Shown one piece after another: positions 58,120 through 64,000 of a stretch of 64,000 nt of DNA. The notes beneath the pieces were generated by a model. That model worked only from the letters and a program-made list of their open reading frames with translations, was not told the origin of the DNA and did not search any database. The translations under genes and the position numbers were made by a program. Source of the stretch: Paramecium octaurelia (taxonomy: Eukaryota; Ciliophora; Oligohymenophorea; Peniculida; Parameciidae); assembly GCA_905182995.1 (NCBI GenBank), contig CAJJDP010000151.1, positions 139,185 to 203,184 of the forward strand. Reading direction: 5' to 3'. The first letter of the stretch is position 1; every line of letters begins with the position of its first letter.

Positions 58120-61100
58120 TCATCTTCTTCTAGTAAATATTTTTCTAAGGAATTCCTTAGCTTTAGAATCCAATAATTTGTTCATTAATCTTTAAATCGC
58201 TGGCATATTAATCAATCCCATATGAACACCATATTAAAGGACCAACTGAATTGGAGAATAAAGCAGATTGTCTGCACTGAAGGTACCGATAAAAATATAA
58301 CTCCATTGGTTGGCTGTTTCCACTGAACCACTTAGCACTAAACCTGCAAGCATAGTATAAGATATAAATCCAGCAGTGACTATCATTACAAAAGCACCTC
58401 CGATTCTTACTGACTTCTTCTTGTGTGCCAACATCTTCTCAAGTATGACTTAATAAATTTTATTGACAGGAGCAGTTAGCAAAGCCAGAGTCAGGGTGAG
58501 ACTGATATTATTTGGTTGCCCAAAGACAAAGAGCACAGCCAAACTACCCATAATACTAGTGTAGACAATTGATGCTCTGAGACCCCGAGGTTTTTCCTCA
58601 TCATCCTTATACACAATAGACAAGATCTAATGGAAATACTTTAGATATTCTATGTAAGCTTTTAACTTGGAGATGGATTATTAAACAATATCCTCCTGCG
58701 GTTTCTTTGTGACTTCAGGTTCCTTTTGAAGTGGATTATCGGCATTCTCAACCTTATTCTAGGGAGAGATTTGAGAATTAACTGTGGCATTTTAAACATC
58801 CACTGCTACATGTGCATTGTCAGCAGAGGGAATCACTTATACACTTCCATGAACTGAATTCCTTCTCGGGCGTATCAACTAAGTGTGATCATTAATATCT
58901 ATCAAAGTAGGCACCTGTCCTCTCGTTCCTATTGGTCCATCCTTGGATTCTTAAGGCATTCTGTTTCTATTAAAGATTGTGTTTTAACCCTCATTGTTGG
59001 TTGGTACATCATCAAACTCTTAATGCTCGAGAATGGCTTTGCTTTGATTGGCATCGTTTTATGTATCAATGTGTTCAATGTGCACAGCTCCATCATTTTC
59101 TTCTTTCTAATCTTCCTCTTATTTCTTTTCTTGTTCCTTTAGCTTGTCCTCTTCTTCTTTAATCTTCTATTCCAAGGCTTCTTTTTCAATTGCTATCCTT
59201 GTGTACATGGCTTGATCTACCTTCATTCCCCAATAGACTACATAGGCATAGCCTCCAGTCATTAGTAGGTAGAAGTAAAATACAATGGTTTTGTAAAAGG
59301 GGAATGATGCAAATGCAAGTAGAGTGTCCAATGAATATACTTGTGAGGCTTTGTCAAGCAAGTAGTCTAAGGATTCCATGATTGAAGTTGGATTGAGGGA
59401 TTCGCATTCACAAATAGTTTCTCCTTCAGCCTTTTTAGTTTTACAGACATCAGCATTCCAGCTCCCAGAGTCTACTTGAGCGATGCATTTAGTTGAAGTG
59501 TTTGTAGGTAATTGTTTGTTAGTTGGGAATTTCATCTTCATACTGGATGTGATATTCTTTGTTTTATCTACTGCATTCTGGATGGCCAATTTAGGATCGA
59601 CAGCCTAATAGCCAGTGCTGTTTTTAGGGAACCCAACAGCACTGTAGAAGGGATTATCAATGAAGCGAGTCTGTGAGAATTTGAAGAAATTGGTTGTGCT
59701 GCTATAATTTGAATTTGAGGTGTCAGCCTCTGCTTCTAATAATCTAGTTTTACTACTATCCTTGATAGCTGAGCCAGTAGCTTCATTTGCGAGTTTTGAT
59801 GTTAGGAATCCAAAGTTCATATTGACTGAATTAGATGACACTTTGTACATAGGTTCATTGGCCACACTAATATCCTATAAGTAATTGATCATGGAATCAA
59901 GTTGGGCCTGGATTTCTGTTGCAGTTTCATTCTTATTGACTCTGTAATTAATATAGGATGAGAGGATATTGGTGTATGTGTAATATTACTTAACATAATT
60001 GTTTTTCTCTATATTTAACAGGGAAGTCAATTTATTGTTATGTTACAATTCGGTTAACTTTACTAGTTCTGTTGCTGCCAACTTTATCCTAACGTTTAAC
60101 TAATTCAGCAAGTGAGTTTCATTAAGAGAAATCAGACTTACATTCTGACTCAATATACTCGATAATGAATGGTAGAGGGTTTCAGTTTGATTGCTTAGGA
60201 AGGAATCGTTCTTATCGATGGCCAGCAATTCATTAAGCAATTCTTCCTTATAATCAATCAACCCACTTAATTAGGTAAGTCGGTCCGTGATGATGCGATA
60301 ACCTATCAATCGTTCATCGAAGCTCTGTAATCTAAGTTGATAATTTCTGATGTTGTCCTCACTTAAATTTGCGTACTGCTTGATTTGTAGAGGTTCTGTG
60401 ATGTTGGCGATTCCACCTTATTAATCTTAGATGTTCACAACAATGAGACTGTCATCACTGTTGGCATAAGGGAGTGTTAGGTTAAATCTGGAAGTTAACT
60501 GTGGAGGAATCACAAGTAGGTAATGATAGAATTTTGAGTTTTCAAGATCTGATTTGTAGATTGACTAATTCGGAAATAGCATAACAGAATATTTCAATGG
60601 AGTATCTACGTCATTACAATTTATGACATTCACTTCGAGATAGTCTAGGAATTCGACAAAGCTCTCCTTCCTCTTATAACTTAATTCGCACTTCTAAGGT
60701 GGTATATTTAGAGTTAACATTTAAGTATTCAATGATGGCATAATGAATCGAGGGTCATAGACAGATAATCTCAATCTACCAGCATTTCCTTTGGCTACAT
60801 CAAAATTAGTGAAATAATCCTGAATTTTGAATTTAAAATCCAAATAATAGAATTGAAATGTTGCCTATACCACCTGATCATAAATCACAGCCCCTGCATA
60901 CATCAACACATCTGGGTCAATGCCTGGATAAGTAAGTTTGAAGATGAATTCATCGTAATAATTGTGGAGTTCTAAAGGGTCGGCTCCCTAGATGGTCAAA
61001 GCAGGCAAATCTAATTCGATAAGTTGGATGGAAACCTTGGTTGAGTAGTTAACATTTTCCTTTAATATCTCCACCTAAAAATTAACAGCCTTATAGGGTT

Positions 61101-64000
61101 CAAATGTCCTGGGAGGAAGATACTAATTGCAATTGTTATCAAAAACAAGAGTCTCATTCATCTGATTCTGACATGCAGTCCCATTTACGATGTCCTCACA
61201 TATCCAATTGCATGTATATGTCATTTTAGCGGCCTCTTCAGCTGTTAAATCTTGATCAGTTATTGTTGTATTTAAGAACAATTCTTATGTGAATCCCAAC
61301 ATTCTGTTACCTCCTGCTATTGTTAAGACAGGCGAGGAAGGAACGATGAATATTTCAAATGTGCTTTAGCTGGTGGCTGTGTAGTCGGGTCTAGTTAACT
61401 TAGTATTGAACACCAGAACATAAGGATTCGTGAAGTTGAAATAAAAGGGTGGAAATTCTATTGGAACATCCAATTGGAATCCATCCAATAAATTCTCTGT
61501 CAATGTCCCATTTAAGAGTTTCTTCTTTGTATTTTTCAATATTATCTCATAATATAACAACTGTTATGGAGGATTCTTCTCTACACAATTAGCATATGAG
61601 ATTTTCGTTGGGATTTTGATGTTCTAAAACCTGTTGTATTGAGCAATCAGTGTGTCTTATTTAAAAGTAATGGTTGATTATTGCGAGGCCTAAAATTAAA
61701 AGGTCTGTTGGTTCTGCAATTTAGCAAAACTCTCAACCTGAGCTCCAAATTTATATAGAACACCAGATTAGAACAGCCTATCTGGGAATATTAAAGTGTC
61801 ACTATTATTTAATTTATTACTCGACAGTATTGTGGCTATAACTGGATCTACAGCTACTGGGAGTATTTGATTCCAAGATAAAATTTTAAATTTCTATTTT
61901 CCATTGTAAAATAACTCTTCGAATTTTATAGTTAATGGTTAACACACATTTGGAGAAGTAACATCTGTGAATCTGACTGATGGTTTATGAGTAGACTAAT
62001 CTATGGTAGTTGGTATTTATAAGGTATTTGGTAGGATTTACAAAAATCTGTAACCACATCCTTGTAATAGAAATATGGGCTTGAGTTAAATGGTATCTCC
62101 AACTTGGATTGTAGGGTTGTCTCCAAAAATTATAGAGAGGTCATCATTGCAAACAGGCTTGGTTCCAAGCAAAGATAAAGTGTCTTCATCGAAAATGGCA
62201 CTGCAAAAGCTATCTGAATCTCCTGTTAAGGAACCATACAAAGCAACGGAGCCACCAAAATCAATAGTGAATCCAGTAAATTCATCATTCAATCCAAAGT
62301 ATGGTACTCCCAGAGAGCAATCAGTACAATAGACTGATCCAATGCTGAATCTACTGATACCTTTCGTATCACATTTACACTCTCCGTTGATTGGACCCAC
62401 TCTATTTCCAAAACATGATAGACATCCATATTGATTGCAATCTTTACAAGTTGAATCACATTGTTGACAGTCTAGATCAGAGTTTTCAAAGTACCCATTT
62501 GGACAACCGCAAATAGGTGAACTAACTCTAATTCCTGAGCAATTAGTACAAAGTTCTGCAGATCCATTGCAGGTGATACACTTTTTCGCACATTGAGTAC
62601 AATACATTTGATAGCTATCAAAGTACCCATCAGGACAAACACAAGTAGGAACAGTAATTCTATCACCTAAACATGAAGTACATCCACTGCCATCACAGGT
62701 TTTACAATTGTCTTGACATTTTACACAATTGACTGACTCACCGTCATCATAATAATACTCTGGACAATTGCATGAAGGTAGAAGTCTATCTCCTTTGCAT
62801 TTCAGACATAGTGTGGCTAATCCTTTGCAAGTCGAGCATTTGTTAGCACATTTAGGACAATTGGCATTGGCTCCATCATCGAAATAACCAGCTTCACAAT
62901 CACAATTCGGAGGATTGGGAGCACGATTACCTGAACATAACTTGCAGAACCTTGGAGCTAATTCACAAGTCTTGCACTAATAAGAGCAAACTGAAATAGT
63001 AAGTGGGAAATCAGAATCACATGCAGTACCTGTAGCGTTGATTGTAAATCCCACTGAACAAGTACTGACACATTTATTGGCTTCAAATAGGTTGGTGCAG
63101 CTTAAGCAATTCTCATCAGCAGGTCCAAAGCAGGTTTTACAGGTGGCATGACAAGGATAGCATCGCAATTCATTGACTACAGGATATGAACCATCTGTGC
63201 ATTAAACCTAACAAGAATGTTCTATTGTCAATAATTTCTCAGTTGGACAGGCAGTACATTAATTATTGTTGGGTCCTGTACATGCAGTGCAATCAGTATG
63301 ACATAATTTACACTCATTAGCTAGAACATCTTGATACAGATTTCCCAGACATTCTGTTATGCAGGTGTTTTTGTATAAAACCAATCCACTATTACAAGTT
63401 GTACATTCATCTAGGCCTTCTCCAAAGCAAGTTCCACAAGTGACGTCGCATTTGATGCACAATGAATTGAATCCAAAGTAGCCAGTTGGACAGGTATCAT
63501 AACATTAATTATCCAAGAAGAACTAGGTGGATGTACAAGTTACACAATTGTCATATATACATTTACAAATATACTAAGGTCTGATTCCAATAAATGATCT
63601 GGGACATTTAACATAACATTGATTATTAAGTGTATAAAATCCAGTCATACAAGCAAGACATTCATTTGGCAATGTACCAAAGCAACTCTTACAATTAGCT
63701 GCACATGGTTAACATATATTGTTTATACTGCCATATCCATCATAACATTCTACCAAACATTCATTCTGATAATAAGCCAATGGAGCATTGCATGATAGAC
63801 AAGTGAGTTCAGAAAATCCATAGCAGGTTTTGCATTGACTATTACAAGGTGAACAAAGCCACCCAACTTTGTTATTATAATATCCATCAGGACAAGTTTC
63901 ATAACACCAATTGTCAGTTTTCAATCTATAAAACTTACTTGCACAAGTCAAACAAGCTTGTGTTTAGTCCTAACATGCAGAACACCCTTTCCAACATTTA
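58120..64000 (-). CDS. Giant furin-like cysteine-rich / REJ / GPS-type membrane protein (5' end outside window)
   Basis: One uninterrupted frame of at least 1960 residues, ending at TGA 58120-58122 and running off the right edge. Order, N to C: many furin-like cysteine repeats (62300-64000; e.g. CAANCKSCFGTLPNECLACM, CDVTCGTCFGEGLDECTTC, CKTCDGSGCTSC). Then about 700 residues of Ser/Asn-rich beta structure resembling the REJ region of polycystin-1-type proteins (ITIPTKISYANCVEK, YTCNWICEDIVNGTACQNQ). A short cysteine cluster near 59390-59500 (CKTKKAEGETICECESLNPT) sits where a GPS/GAIN cleavage site would be, without an exact HL-T/S motif. At least three or four membrane helices (FPFYKTIVFYFYLLMTGGY; SIMGSLAVLFVFG; GGAFVMIVTAGFISYTMLAG) are linked by an acidic, Gln-rich cytosolic loop. 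Likely a surface adhesion or sensory protein; no channel pore recognised. Confidence 0.82.

Noticed and set aside
59390-59500. Canonical GPS cleavage site in the giant surface protein
   Set aside because: A cysteine cluster is present at the expected place but the HL-T/S tripeptide is not seen, so only a GPS-like region is claimed.
1-64000. CRISPR arrays, insertion sequences, operons, rRNA or tRNA genes
   Set aside because: No spaced short repeats, transposase frames, cloverleaf-like segments or rRNA sequence were recognised. The organism is a eukaryote with individually spaced genes.

Overview
The window looks like macronuclear DNA of a ciliate of the Paramecium group. Long reading frames appear only when TAA and TAG are read as glutamine and TGA is the only stop. 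They are joined by very small GT...AG introns, mostly 20-32 nt. Genes are packed a few tens to a few hundred bases apart on both strands, and one encodes a trichocyst matrix protein. All coordinates and protein lengths below use this code and hand-placed introns. Families were named from remembered motifs, with no database search.

Region 1-20 kb: the tail of an unknown gene, then a dense group with a ciliary and second-messenger flavour: CFAP57-like WD40/coiled-coil protein (-), an AGC kinase (+), an FCP1/SCP-type phosphatase (+), a GAF-containing cyclic nucleotide phosphodiesterase (+), CFAP61 (-), a small ORF, and a membrane hybrid histidine kinase/response regulator (-).

Region 20-33 kb: a TPR protein with a C-terminal anchor, an ankyrin-repeat protein, the ribosome-biogenesis factor Utp14, a MUL1-like RING ubiquitin ligase, a TRAF-type zinc-finger protein, a Siva-like cysteine-rich protein and a NEK kinase. 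Inside this stretch 1356 bp are repeated word for word on both sides of a single N. This is almost certainly an unmerged contig overlap and not biology.

Region 33-46 kb: a coiled-coil protein, an AP-3 mu-type adaptor subunit, an unknown protein, a possible Atg13-like protein, a trichocyst matrix protein, a copine, a CBM20 protein, a small unknown protein and a CK1-like kinase.

Region 46-64 kb: mostly membrane and surface proteins. A two-pass membrane protein (45982-48410, +) has an inverted paralogue at 55026-57208 (-). Between them lie an intronless 1337-residue type I membrane protein and two small unknown genes. The window ends in a very large furin-like cysteine-rich/REJ/GPS-type membrane protein whose N-terminus lies outside.

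Three places (in the histidine kinase, the ankyrin gene and 57308-57768) need unusually long 39-59 nt removals, or contain in-frame TGA. They are the least certain models and are flagged as possible decayed copies, sequence errors, long introns or retained eliminated sequences.
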